Positions 29,104-38,087 of a DNA stretch of 64,000 nucleotides are shown in pieces. Origin of the DNA: Castellaniella sp041677825. Its GTDB lineage: Bacteria; Pseudomonadota; Gammaproteobacteria; Burkholderiales; Burkholderiaceae_B. The notes under the pieces were generated by a model. That model was not told the DNA's origin. It was given only the letters and a program-made list of their open reading frames with translations, and ran no database searches. The stretch is taken from contig NZ_JBAYPG010000002.1 in NCBI RefSeq assembly GCF_041677825.1, positions 62,001 to 126,000 on the forward strand, written 5' to 3'. Position numbers and translations under genes: made by a program. Every line of letters begins with the position of its first letter. Positions within the stretch are counted from its first letter, which is position 1.

Positions 29104-29589
29104 TCAGGCATCATCCTGTACGCGATACGGATCGGGTATCCCCTGGGCGACCAGAATACGGACTTCGAGCGCTTCCATCGCGCGCGCCTCGTCATCCTGC
29201 ACATGATCATGGCCCAGGGCATGCAGCACGCCATGGGTGACCAGATGCGCCGCATGGTGCTGGAACGGCTTGTGCTGCCCGGCGGCCTCGCGCGCCATGA
29301 CCGGCAGACAGAGCACGATATCGGCGCGCAGGCAGCCTGTGGGGTCGCGGCCGTATTCGAAGGTCAGCACGTTGGTGGCGGCATCCCGCCCCCGCCAGGC
29401 TGCGTTCAGGCTGCGCCCTTCAGGCTCGTCGACGATGCGCAGCGTCAGGGCCACGGGCTGCGGGGGCGCATCGGCCGCCGGGCACAGGGCCATCCGCAGC
29501 GCCCGCCCGACCCAGCGCCGCAGCCGCCAGCGTGGCAGGTCGGGGGCCTGCACGGCGTACTGCACGCTGAGGCTGAGTTCAGGATACAT
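29104..29589 (-). CDS. ybeY: rRNA maturation RNase YbeY
   Basis: Zinc-dependent single-strand endoribonuclease needed for 16S rRNA 3'-end maturation and ribosome quality control. It has 161 residues. The metal site H-x3-H-x5-H is seen as HLVTHGVLHALGHDH near residues 115-129. The ATG at 29589 overlaps the end of phoH by 11 bases; an upstream ATG at 29613 would extend it into phoH without support. Confidence 0.94.
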   Translation of the reverse strand: MYPELSLSVQYAVQAPDLPRWRLRRWVGRALRMALCPAADAPPQPVALTLRIVDEPEGRSLNAAWRGRDAATNVLTFEYGRDPTGCLRADIVLCLPVMAREAAGQHKPFQHHAAHLVTHGVLHALGHDHVQDDEARAMEALEVRILVAQGIPDPYRVQDDA

Positions 29590-30559
29590 GGTCTCCCGCC
29601 CGTTCGTAGGCATCCACGATGCGGGCTACGAGCGGATGGCGCACCACATCGTGGCTGGTGAAGCGGGTATAGGCAATGCCCGGCACGGCCTCGAGGACCT
29701 CGAGCGCGTGCAGCAGGCCGCTGCGCTGCCCCCTGGGCAGATCGACCTGGGTCGGATCCCCGTTGATGACCGCCTTGCTGCCGAAGCCGATGCGGGTCAG
29801 GAACATCTTCATCTGTTCCGGCGTCGTGTTCTGGGCTTCATCGAGAATCACGAATGCATGATTCAACGTGCGCCCGCGCATATAGGCCAGGGGCGCGATC
29901 TCGATGGTCTGTTTCTCGAACAATTTCTGCGTGCGCTCGAACCCCAGCAGGTCATAGAGCGCGTCATACAGCGGCCGAAGATAGGGGTCGACCTTCTGCA
30001 CCAGATCACCCGGCAGAAAACCCAGGCGCTCGCCGGCCTCTACGGCCGGGCGTGTGAGCACCAGGCGGGCCACCGACTCGCGCTCGAGCGCATCGATGGC
30101 GCAGGCCACCGCGAGCCATGTCTTGCCGGTACCGGCAGGACCCACGCCAAATGTGACATCATGCTTGAGGATGGCATTCAGATAATCACGCTGACGCGGC
30201 GTGCGCGGACGCAGGTCGGACTTGCGCGTGCGCAGGTTCAGGCTGGCGTCGTCCACGGGCGGGATTTCGGACGGGCCATCGCCCGCGGCCGCATCCAACC
30301 GCGCCCCGAGCTCGACCAGCCCCAGTTGCAGGGCCTCGAGCGTCAGGCCGCCCTCTGCCGTACGCTCATGAAACCAGCGCAAGGCCTTTGCCGCCTGCTC
30401 TGCCAGGGCACCCCGCACGGTGAAGCGGCTGCCACGCCGCCGGATCTCGACCCCGTAGGCCTGGGCGATCTGCTGCAGATGACCGTCGAGCGGCCCGCAC
30501 AATTGAGCCAGACGCGCGTTGTCGCCGTCCAGTTCGACAGTCAGTGAACGTTCGCTCAT
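29579..30559 (-). CDS. ybeZ: PhoH-like ATPase (YbeZ)
   Basis: Cytoplasmic P-loop ATPase of the PhoH family that works with YbeY in RNA metabolism. It has 326 residues: an N-terminal KH-like/PhoH-N region, Walker A (GPAGTGKT) near residue 139 and Walker B (FVILDEAQN) near 230. Its ATG overlaps the miaB stop by four bases. The order miaB-ybeZ-ybeY-corC-lnt is conserved in proteobacteria. Confidence 0.94.
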   Translation of the reverse strand: MSERSLTVELDGDNARLAQLCGPLDGHLQQIAQAYGVEIRRRGSRFTVRGALAEQAAKALRWFHERTAEGGLTLEALQLGLVELGARLDAAAGDGPSEIPPVDDASLNLRTRKSDLRPRTPRQRDYLNAILKHDVTFGVGPAGTGKTWLAVACAIDALERESVARLVLTRPAVEAGERLGFLPGDLVQKVDPYLRPLYDALYDLLGFERTQKLFEKQTIEIAPLAYMRGRTLNHAFVILDEAQNTTPEQMKMFLTRIGFGSKAVINGDPTQVDLPRGQRSGLLHALEVLEAVPGIAYTRFTSHDVVRHPLVARIVDAYERAGDHVS

Positions 30560-32043
30560 GCACCCACCCGATAGGCATCAGACGTCACGATTTCGCCCCG
30601 CAAGGTGTTGGCCAGACTCTGCGTGATGCGCACATCGACCATCTGGCCAATGAGGCGCGCTTGTCCTGGGAAATTGACGATGCGATTGTTTTCGGTGCGG
30701 CCTTTGAGATCGGCCGCATCCTTGCGCGAATGGCCTTCGACCAGCAGACGCTGTACCGTACCTACCATGGCCTGCGCATACGCCTGCGCCTGCTCGTTGA
30801 TCAGCGCCTGCAGCCGATGCAGCCGCTCGAGTTTCTGTTCGTGCGGCGTGTCGTCGGCCAGGTCGGCCGCCGGTGTACCGGGCCGCTTCGAGTAGATGAA
30901 CGAGAATGACTGATCAAAGCCGATGTCGCGCACCAGATCGAGCGTATGTTGAAAATCTTCTTCGGTCTCGCCAGGAAAGCCGACGATGAAATCCGAGGAC
31001 AGCGTCATGTCGGGGCGCACCCTGCGCAGCCGGCGGATGATGGCCCGGTATTCAAGTACGGAATAGCCACGCTTCATGGCGGCCAGCACCCGATCGCTGC
31101 CGGCCTGCACCGGAAGGTGCAGGAACGGCACCAGCCTGGGCAAGGTGCCATGGGCCTGGATCAGGCGGGCCGTCATTTCCTTGGGATGGGACGTGACATA
31201 GCGGATCCGTTCGATGCCGGGAATGTCGTGCACGTAATCGAGCAGCATGGCGAAATCGGCGATCTCGCCGGACCCGCCCATGGGCCCCCGGTAGGCATTC
31301 ACGTTCTGGCCCAGCAAGGTGACTTCGCGCACACCCTGATCGGCCAGCCCGGCGATCTCGACCAGCACATCGTCGAACGGGCGCGACACCTCGGGCCCGC
31401 GCGTATAGGGCACGACGCAGAAGCTGCAGTATTTGCTGCAGCCTTCCATGATCGAGACGAAGGCGCTGGGGCCCTCGACCCGGGCCGGCGGCAGCGCATC
31501 GAATTTTTCGATCAGGGGAAACGAGATATCGACCTGCGCATGCCCCGAGGCCCGGCGCTGATCGATCATCTGCGGCAGACGATGCAGGGTCTGCGGGCCG
31601 AATACCAGATCGACATACGGTGCGCGCTCAACAATGGCAGCCCCTTCCTGGCTGGCCACGCAGCCCCCCACCCCGATGATCAGATCGGGATTCTTCAGCT
31701 TGAGTGGCTGCACCCGGCCCAGATCGGAAAACACCTTTTCCTGGGCCTTTTCACGCACCGAACAGGTATTGAAGAGGATGATGTCCGCTTCTTCCGGGAC
31801 TTGCGTGAGTTCGACCCCCCGTGTGGCGCGCAGCACATCAGCCATTTTCTCAGAGTCGTACTCGTTCATCTGGCAGCCGAACGTACGAATGTACAGCTTG
31901 CGGACCCGGGCGCCGGGCTCGGGCGGGGGCAACTGCCCGACCAGCGCGTGAATGGCATCGTGATCGGTACCCCGGGGCCCCGCAGGGCCGTTGCCTGTCT
32001 TGCGGGGCACCACGCCGGGGCGGCGTATCGAGGATTCTTGCAT
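30556..32043 (-). CDS. miaB: tRNA-2-methylthio-N6-dimethylallyladenosine synthase MiaB
   Basis: Radical-SAM methylthiotransferase that modifies A37 of tRNAs reading UNN codons. It has 495 residues. Three Cys of the N-terminal UPF0004 cluster (GCQMN, CSVRE and a later GGC) and the radical-SAM triad (CSKYCSFC) are present, and a TRAM domain ends the protein. The ATG at 32043 adds a ~45-residue leader before the usual KLYIRTFGCQMN start; a start closer to that motif is possible. It begins three bases after the secF stop. Confidence 0.95.
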   Translation of the reverse strand: MQESSIRRPGVVPRKTGNGPAGPRGTDHDAIHALVGQLPPPEPGARVRKLYIRTFGCQMNEYDSEKMADVLRATRGVELTQVPEEADIILFNTCSVREKAQEKVFSDLGRVQPLKLKNPDLIIGVGGCVASQEGAAIVERAPYVDLVFGPQTLHRLPQMIDQRRASGHAQVDISFPLIEKFDALPPARVEGPSAFVSIMEGCSKYCSFCVVPYTRGPEVSRPFDDVLVEIAGLADQGVREVTLLGQNVNAYRGPMGGSGEIADFAMLLDYVHDIPGIERIRYVTSHPKEMTARLIQAHGTLPRLVPFLHLPVQAGSDRVLAAMKRGYSVLEYRAIIRRLRRVRPDMTLSSDFIVGFPGETEEDFQHTLDLVRDIGFDQSFSFIYSKRPGTPAADLADDTPHEQKLERLHRLQALINEQAQAYAQAMVGTVQRLLVEGHSRKDAADLKGRTENNRIVNFPGQARLIGQMVDVRITQSLANTLRGEIVTSDAYRVGA

Positions 32044-32046
32044 GTA

Positions 32047-32982
32047 CTAGCCCAATTCGACTTCGGGACCGTCCTTCTTGACGGGTCGCACCAGATCTTC
32101 ACGCTTGATGCCCATCCACATGGCCAGGGCGGCGGCCACGAACACCGAGGAATAGATCCCGAACCAGATCCCTATGGTGAGCGCCAGGGAAAAATTGTGC
32201 AAGGTGGGCCCGCCGAAGAAGAACATGGAGAGCACCATCATCTGCGTGGACCCATGCGTGATGATGGTACGCGAGATGTTCTGCGTGATCGAGGCATTGA
32301 TGATCTCGCGTACGGAGGCCTTGCGCTGCTTGCGGAAGTTCTCGCGGATCCGGTCCATGACCACGACGGACTCGTTGACTGAATAGCCGAGCACCGCCAG
32401 CACGCCCGCCAGTACCGACAACGAGAATTCCCACTGGAAGAACGCAAAAAAGCCCAGGATGATGACCACGTCATGCAGATTGGCGATGGCACACGAGGCC
32501 GCCAGCTTCCATTCGAAACGGATGGCCAGATAGATCATGATGCCCACGACCACGAACAGCAGCGCCATCAAACCGTTGTGCAGCAGTTCCTGGCCCACCT
32601 GCGGCCCCACGAACTCGACCCGGCGCAACTGCACGTCGGGGCTCTGGGCCTGCAGGGCAGACAGTACGGTACGGCTCTGGGAGGCGGTGTCTTCACCGGG
32701 CCTGACGGGCAGGCGGATCATGACATCCTGGGAGGTACCGAAGTTCTGCACCTGAAAATCGGTGTAACCCAGTGCATCGATGGCCTGACGGATATCGCCC
32801 ACCGGGGCCGACTGGCTGTAGTGCACCTCCATCACGGTACCACCGGTGAACTCGATGGACAGATGGAAGCCCCGCGTGACGATGAACAGGACCGCCAGCA
32901 GGAACGTGACCAGGCTGATGATGTTCAGCAGCAGCGCATGCCGCATGAACGGGATGGTGCGGTGGATACGGAAGAATTCCAT
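32047..32982 (-). CDS. secF: Protein translocase subunit SecF
   Basis: Partner of SecD in the Sec translocon; uses the proton gradient to pull exported proteins through. It has 311 residues with six predicted helices, the first periplasmic domain opening with FTGGTVMEV, and the conserved GYSVNESVVVMDRIREN segment in the SD/SF family domain. Fourteen bases separate it from secD. Confidence 0.96.
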   Translation of the reverse strand: MEFFRIHRTIPFMRHALLLNIISLVTFLLAVLFIVTRGFHLSIEFTGGTVMEVHYSQSAPVGDIRQAIDALGYTDFQVQNFGTSQDVMIRLPVRPGEDTASQSRTVLSALQAQSPDVQLRRVEFVGPQVGQELLHNGLMALLFVVVGIMIYLAIRFEWKLAASCAIANLHDVVIILGFFAFFQWEFSLSVLAGVLAVLGYSVNESVVVMDRIRENFRKQRKASVREIINASITQNISRTIITHGSTQMMVLSMFFFGGPTLHNFSLALTIGIWFGIYSSVFVAAALAMWMGIKREDLVRPVKKDGPEVELG

Positions 32983-32996
32983 GGTGTGCCTCGCCT

Positions 32997-34868
32997 TCAG
33001 TCTTGCCTGGGTTTCCAGACCTGGCCAATCGATATGGTCTTGAGCTTGCGCTTGCGCCCATACCAGAGATTGGCCAGCGCCCGCACCCCGACCACCGATG
33101 AGAACATCGAGGTGAGAATGCCGATGCAGTGGACGACCGCAAAACCGCGCACCGGGCCCGTGCCGAAGGCCAGCAGCGCAATCCCCACAATGAGGCTGGT
33201 GAGGTTGGAGTCGAAAATGGTCGCCCAGGCGCGGTCAAAGCCCAGATGAATGGCCTGCTGGGGCGGCAGCCCGGCACGCAATTCTTCACGGATGCGTTCG
33301 TTGATCAGCACGTTGGCATCGATGGCCATGCCCAGGGTGAGCGCAATGGCGGCGATGCCCGGCAGGGTGAGCGTGGCCTGCAGCATGGACAGTACCGCGA
33401 GCAGCAAGAGCACGTTGAAGCTCAGGCCCAGCGTGGAGAACACCCCGAACAGGTGGTAATACGCGATGATGAAGATGGCAATGGCCGTAAAACCCCACAG
33501 GGTGGAGTCAAAACCCTGCTTGATGTTGGCGGCCCCGAGGCTGGGCCCTATGGTTCGCTCTTCGATGATCTGCATGGGTGCGGCAAGGGACCCGGCACGC
33601 AGCAGCAGCGAGACGTCCGCCGCCTCCTGGGCGGTCATGCTGCCCGAGATCTGCACGTGCCCGCCCGGGATTTCGGAGCGGATCACCGGCGCGGTGACCA
33701 CCTCGCCCTGGTTGTTCTCGAACAGCACGATGGCCATGCGCCGGCCGATGTTGTCACGGGTGACGTCGCGAAAGATCCGCGACCCCTTGGCATCGAGCGT
33801 CAGGTTGACAGTGGGCTGCTGGGTCTGCTGATCCCGACCGGGCTGGGCGTCCTGCAGGTTCTCGCCCGTCAGGATGACCTGGCGGCGCAACAGCAGGGGC
33901 CGGCCATCACGGTCGTTGTAGCGCACCAGCCCGAACGGCACCCGGCCCGACGACAGGGCCGCCTGGGCGGCCGGCGACTCATCGACCATGTGGATTTCAA
34001 GGGTGGCCGTGCGGCCGAGGATTTCCTTGGCCTTGGCGACGTCCTGCACGCCTGGCAACTGAACCACGATCCGGTCTGCACCCTGCTGCTGGATGATGGG
34101 CTCGGCCACCCCCAGTTCGTTGATCCGGTTGTGCAGGGTCTGGATATTCTGCTTGAGGGCGTTGTCCTGCACCTGCGTGATGGCCGATGGCGTAAGCGTG
34201 CCCGTCAGCTGCCACTGATCGCCCGAGTGTGCCGTAACGAACTGCATTTCGGGCATCGACCGGCGCAGGAGATCGACCGCCGCATCACGTTCGGCCTCGG
34301 CCACGAAACTGGCACGGACCGACTGCCCGGCCCGCTCGACATCGTCGAACTTGATCTTTGAATCACGCAGGGTGCTGCGCGTTTCGCTGGCCACCGAATC
34401 GTAGCGGCTGACAAGCGCCCCCTGCATGTCCACCTGCAACAGGAAATGCACGCCGCCGCGCAGATCCAGCCCCAGGTACATGGGGTTCGCCCCCAGCGCC
34501 GTGAGCCACGCCGGCGTGGCTGACATCAGGTTCAGTGCCACGGTGTAGTCCGGGTTGGCCGGATCCGGATTGAGCGCCTTTTCGAGCAGATCCTTGGCGG
34601 CAAGCTGGGTGTCGGTGCTGTCGAAGCGCAGGCGCACCGCGCCCACCGGGCCATTCATTTCGAACGTGCCGGCCGTGGGCTGGATGCTGTTCTGCTCGAG
34701 CACCTGCTCGGCACGCAGCAGGGTCTCGTGATCGACCTTGACCGATGTCTTTGCCCCCGCGATCTGTACGGCCGGCGATTCACCATAAAGATTCGGCACG
34801 CTGTACAGCACGCCGATGACCAGAGCGGCCAGTACGATGAGGTATTTCCAGAGAGGGTATCGGTTCAT
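32997..34868 (-). CDS. secD: Protein translocase subunit SecD
   Basis: Inner-membrane Sec accessory subunit of 623 residues, near E. coli SecD (615). An N-terminal helix is followed by the large P1 periplasmic domain (conserved LGLDLRGGVHFLL) and five C-terminal helices, with GMAIDANVLINERIREEL marking the transmembrane proton-relay region. It is the second gene of yajC-secD-secF. Confidence 0.97.
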   Translation of the reverse strand: MNRYPLWKYLIVLAALVIGVLYSVPNLYGESPAVQIAGAKTSVKVDHETLLRAEQVLEQNSIQPTAGTFEMNGPVGAVRLRFDSTDTQLAAKDLLEKALNPDPANPDYTVALNLMSATPAWLTALGANPMYLGLDLRGGVHFLLQVDMQGALVSRYDSVASETRSTLRDSKIKFDDVERAGQSVRASFVAEAERDAAVDLLRRSMPEMQFVTAHSGDQWQLTGTLTPSAITQVQDNALKQNIQTLHNRINELGVAEPIIQQQGADRIVVQLPGVQDVAKAKEILGRTATLEIHMVDESPAAQAALSSGRVPFGLVRYNDRDGRPLLLRRQVILTGENLQDAQPGRDQQTQQPTVNLTLDAKGSRIFRDVTRDNIGRRMAIVLFENNQGEVVTAPVIRSEIPGGHVQISGSMTAQEAADVSLLLRAGSLAAPMQIIEERTIGPSLGAANIKQGFDSTLWGFTAIAIFIIAYYHLFGVFSTLGLSFNVLLLLAVLSMLQATLTLPGIAAIALTLGMAIDANVLINERIREELRAGLPPQQAIHLGFDRAWATIFDSNLTSLIVGIALLAFGTGPVRGFAVVHCIGILTSMFSSVVGVRALANLWYGRKRKLKTISIGQVWKPRQD

Positions 34869-34888
34869 GGTCGAGCAACCTGAAGGTT

Positions 34889-35230
34889 TCAGAGCGACTT
34901 GATGGTGCCCTTGGGCAGGATGGCCGTAACGGCACTGCGCTGAACGATGGTCTCGACGGGTTTGTCGGCCAGTTGGGAGATCTCGAGCGTCAGGTAGCTG
35001 TCGCTGACCTTCACGATCTTGCCCAGCAGGCCGCCCGACAGAATGACCTCGTCACCCTTGGCCAGGGCCTGGACCATTTTCTTGTGATCCTTCTGGCGTT
35101 TCATCTGCGGCCGGATCATGAGGAAGTACAGGATCACGAACATCAGGATGATGGGCAGCATGCTCATCAGCGCATTCGGCTCGCCGGCGGCCTGGGCCGG
35201 GATCAGGGTCAGGGTGTCGACGAAAGACAT
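34889..35230 (-). CDS. yajC: Preprotein translocase subunit YajC
   Basis: Small Sec accessory membrane protein, 113 residues. One transmembrane helix (about residues 24-42, ending FLMIRPQMKRQK) is followed by the YajC beta domain with GDEVILSGGLLGKI. The ATG at 35230 has a good AGGAG Shine-Dalgarno. The leader carries a GC hairpin at 35246-35260. Confidence 0.95.
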   Translation of the reverse strand: MSFVDTLTLIPAQAAGEPNALMSMLPIILMFVILYFLMIRPQMKRQKDHKKMVQALAKGDEVILSGGLLGKIVKVSDSYLTLEISQLADKPVETIVQRSAVTAILPKGTIKSL

Positions 35231-35245
35231 GAAAGCTCCTGAAAT

Positions 35246-35260
35246 GGGGGCCATGCCCCC
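35246..35260 (-). other. GC hairpin in the yajC leader
   Basis: A perfect 6-bp stem with a 3-base loop (GGGGGC-CAT-GCCCCC) lies about 16 bases upstream of the yajC ATG, just before the Shine-Dalgarno. It has no T-tract. It may affect translation start or mRNA stability. Confidence 0.4.
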
Positions 35261-35285
35261 TGTAGGTTGCAGAAAATAACTCTTG

Positions 35286-35316
35286 ATTGTAGCGGTATAT
35301 GGCGCCCGATCACCAA
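35286..35316 (-). promoter_or_regulatory. Candidate sigma70 promoter for yajC-secD-secF
   Basis: On the minus strand a TACAAT -10 (35286-35291) lies 19 bases after a TTGGTG -35 (35311-35316), in the gap between tgt and yajC. The -10 is strong; the spacer is one to two bases longer than ideal. Confidence 0.45.
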
Positions 35317-35324
35317 ATACACTG

Positions 35325-36461
35325 CTATTGGGGCCCCTGCGCCCGATCACGCAGAAAACCCGCACGCCAGACTTCGAACCGATCCGCTTCGATCGCAGCA
35401 CGCATCTCGGCCATGATCTGCAGATAGAAGTGCAGGTTGTGCAGTGTGTTCAGGCGTGCTCCGGTGATTTCACCACAACGCTGCAGGTGGTGCAGATAGG
35501 CGCGCGAGAAATGCCGGCAGGTGTGACAGGTGCACGTTGGGTCAAGCGGCCCGGTATCGTCGCGATAGCGGGCATTGCGGATTTTCACATCACCATGGCG
35601 CGTGAACAGCCAGCCGTTGCGCGCATTGCGCGTGGGCATGACGCAATCGAACAGATCCACGCCGCAGCGTACCCCCTCGACCAGGTCCTCGGGGGTGCCC
35701 ACACCCATCAGGTATCGGGGTGCGTCGGCCGGCATGCGTGGCGCCACATGCGCCAGCACCCGCAGCATATCGGGCTTGGGCTCGCCCACCGACAGGCCAC
35801 CGACGGCATAGCCTTCGAAGCCGATGTCGACCAGCCCGGCCAGCGACTCATCGCGCAAATCTTCATACATGCCGCCCTGCACGATGCCGAACAGGGCATT
35901 GGGATTGGCGAGCGCATCGAATGCCTCACGCGAACGGCGTGCCCAGCGCAGCGACATGCGCATCGAGGCGGCCGCTTCGGCGTGGGTCGCAGGGCGCTCA
36001 CCGATGCGGTACGGCGTGCATTCATCGAGCACCATGACGATGTCGGAATTGAGGCTGTGCTGGATGCGCATGGATTCTTCGGGCGACAGAAACCGCCTGG
36101 CGCCGTCGATGGGCGATGCAAAATGAACGCCGTCTTCGGTGATCCTGCGCATGCCATCGAGGCTGAACACCTGAAAGCCGCCCGAGTCGGTCAGTATGGG
36201 CCCGTGCCACTGCATGAAGCCGTGCAGCCCGCCATGCCGCTCGATGATGTCGGTACCGGGGCGCAGCCAGAGATGAAAGGTGTTGCCCAGCACGATACGC
36301 GCGCCGAGGTCATCGAGTTCATGGGGCAGCATGGCCTTGACGCTGCCGTACGTACCCACCGGCATGAACATGGGTGTCTCGACGATGCCATGGTTCAGGC
36401 GCAGACGCCCGCGCCGGGCCTGACCCTGCACGTGCAGGCATTCGAACTGCAGTCGACTCAT
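35325..36461 (-). CDS. tgt: tRNA-guanine transglycosylase
   Basis: Exchanges guanine-34 for preQ1 in GUN-anticodon tRNAs, the queuosine pathway. It has 378 residues. The substrate-site Asp lies in TDSGGFQVFSL, and the zinc site is CTCHTC followed by a downstream His (RAYLHHL). Its ATG overlaps the queA stop by four bases. Confidence 0.97.
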   Translation of the reverse strand: MSRLQFECLHVQGQARRGRLRLNHGIVETPMFMPVGTYGSVKAMLPHELDDLGARIVLGNTFHLWLRPGTDIIERHGGLHGFMQWHGPILTDSGGFQVFSLDGMRRITEDGVHFASPIDGARRFLSPEESMRIQHSLNSDIVMVLDECTPYRIGERPATHAEAAASMRMSLRWARRSREAFDALANPNALFGIVQGGMYEDLRDESLAGLVDIGFEGYAVGGLSVGEPKPDMLRVLAHVAPRMPADAPRYLMGVGTPEDLVEGVRCGVDLFDCVMPTRNARNGWLFTRHGDVKIRNARYRDDTGPLDPTCTCHTCRHFSRAYLHHLQRCGEITGARLNTLHNLHFYLQIMAEMRAAIEADRFEVWRAGFLRDRAQGPQ

Positions 36462-37504
36462 GACGTACCAGCCGTCTCGATGAACATGGCATCCCCGTAG
36501 CTGAAGAAACGGTAGCGCGATTGTACGGCGTGCGCATAGGCCCGCTGGATGGATGGCAGCCCGGCCATGGCCGAGACCAGCATCATGAGGGTGGATCGCG
36601 GCAGGTGAAAATTGGTGATCAGCGCATCCACATGCCTGAAGCGATAGCCCGGGGTGATGAACAGGCGCGTATCGCCTTCGCAGGCTGACTCGCCATCGCC
36701 ACCCGAGGCGGCGGCCTCGAGGGCACGCACACTGGTCGTGCCCACCGCCACGACCCGCCTGCCACGGGCGCGCGTGGCGCGGATCTTCTGCAGCGTTTCA
36801 ACCGGCACGACATAGCGTTCGGCGTGCATGACATGCTCACCCAGCTGTGCCACGCGCACCGGCTGGAATGTGCCGGCGCCCACGTGCAGGGTGACGAAGG
36901 CCTGTTCGATGCCCAGGCCCTGAAGGCGATCCAGCATGGCCTGATCGAAATGCAGGCCGGCCGTGGGCGCCGCCACGGCGCCGGGCTGACGGGCGTAGAC
37001 TGTCTGATAGCGGGCCTCATCGTGCGCATCGGCGGTGTGGGTGATGTACGGCGGCAGCGGCACCTGTCCGTGTACATCCAGCACGTCCAGCACCGGCGCG
37101 GGAAACAGGAGTTCGAAGCATTCGCCCTGGCGCCCCAGTACCTGCACGTCGATGGATCCGTCGCCCAGCAGCAGATGGGTGCCAGGCCCGGGCGCCTTGC
37201 TGGCCCGCACGTGCGCCAATGCCCGGTGCGACTCGAGAATGCGTTCGATCAGCACCTCGACTTTGCCCCCACTGGCCTTGTGGCCACGCAGACGCGCCTT
37301 GATCACGCGCGTATTGTTGAAGACCAGCAGGTCGCCCGCGCGCAGCAGATCGGGCAGATCGGTGAACCGGCGATCATGCAGGCCACCTGCTGCATCCAGG
37401 TGCAGCAGGCGGCTGGCACTGCGCTGCGAAGCCGGATGCTGGGCAATCAGCTCGGCGGGCAGGTCGTAATCGAACTGATCGAGCGTCAGGGCCGGATCGA
37501 TCAC
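36458..37504 (-). CDS. queA: S-adenosylmethionine:tRNA ribosyltransferase-isomerase
   Basis: Makes epoxyqueuosine on tRNA from preQ1 and the ribose of SAM. It has 348 residues with the usual start (FDYDLPAELIAQHPA) and the segments NNTRVIKARL, GLHFD and NFHLPRSTLMMLV. The start is a GTG at 37504, overlapping the stop of the upstream membrane-protein gene (GTGA). It is coupled to tgt downstream. Confidence 0.96.
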   Translation of the reverse strand: MIDPALTLDQFDYDLPAELIAQHPASQRSASRLLHLDAAGGLHDRRFTDLPDLLRAGDLLVFNNTRVIKARLRGHKASGGKVEVLIERILESHRALAHVRASKAPGPGTHLLLGDGSIDVQVLGRQGECFELLFPAPVLDVLDVHGQVPLPPYITHTADAHDEARYQTVYARQPGAVAAPTAGLHFDQAMLDRLQGLGIEQAFVTLHVGAGTFQPVRVAQLGEHVMHAERYVVPVETLQKIRATRARGRRVVAVGTTSVRALEAAASGGDGESACEGDTRLFITPGYRFRHVDALITNFHLPRSTLMMLVSAMAGLPSIQRAYAHAVQSRYRFFSYGDAMFIETAGTS

Positions 37505-37863
37505 GATGGATCTTCACCCATATCGACATCATCCAGATGAAACTTGTGCATGATGCGATGGGCGATCGGTGCCAATATGACCCCAAGGGTGGCCATGACG
37601 ACCAGCGTGACGAAAAACCCGTAGGCAGCAAAGAACAGCCGGCCCAGTGTGGTTGTGGGCATGATGAAGGTGCCGATCCCGCCGATGATGAACAGGGCAT
37701 TCATCAGGGCATCGTGCCAGGTGAAGTCATTGAACAGCCACAGGCCCAGCACCCCGAGCAGCAGGGTCGCAACAATCAGCAACAGTGCATACAGGCCGTG
37801 CAGCAGCAGGCGGCGTCGGAATTGATGTGGATGCAGCAAGGGCGCATTACGTGACTCATACAT
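37501..37863 (-). CDS. Small two-helix membrane protein resembling a K+-channel pore with an altered filter
   Basis: A 120-residue protein with two helices (about residues 20-43 and 74-102) flanking a short re-entrant-like segment (51-65). The order helix, pore-like loop, Pro, Gly-Arg-Leu, helix mimics two-transmembrane ion channels, where the filter TVGYGD is followed by xP...GRL. Here the filter position reads GGIGTF, so K+ selectivity is not expected. The ATG at 37863 was preferred. It is coupled to queA by a GTGA overlap. Homology to ion channels is my inference from the pattern; function is unknown. Confidence 0.65.
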   Translation of the reverse strand: MYESRNAPLLHPHQFRRRLLLHGLYALLLIVATLLLGVLGLWLFNDFTWHDALMNALFIIGGIGTFIMPTTTLGRLFFAAYGFFVTLVVMATLGVILAPIAHRIMHKFHLDDVDMGEDPS

Positions 37864-38016
37864 GGCAGGCACAGGACACAATGACGGAATGCGCCCATAT
37901 TACCCAAGTTCCTCGAGGACGGGGTACGGGCTTGATCCGCAGCCAGCCCCCCAGTGACATGACGATGCCACGGCACCATGATTCGGGCACGATGTCGATC
38001 TCCGGGATCATCCCGA

Positions 38017-38047
38017 CTGACGATACCGCCATGAAAAGTGCTAGGAT
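38017..38047 (+). promoter_or_regulatory. Weak candidate promoter for doeABX
   Basis: A TAGGAT -10-like hexamer (38042-38047) has a CTGACG -35-like element (38017-38022) 19 bases upstream, ending 40 bases before the doeA ATG. Both boxes are imperfect. The 224-base gap between the divergent membrane-protein gene and doeA holds no other clear element. Confidence 0.3.
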
Positions 38048-38087
38048 GCCTTGGCCCCCCCTTTGGCCAGCCATCCGGAGTCTGACC

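Noticed and set aside
37785..38087. A 101-residue N-terminal extension of DoeA
   Set aside because: The added residues are low-complexity and overlap the divergent gene's start region; the ATG at 38088 gives the family length.
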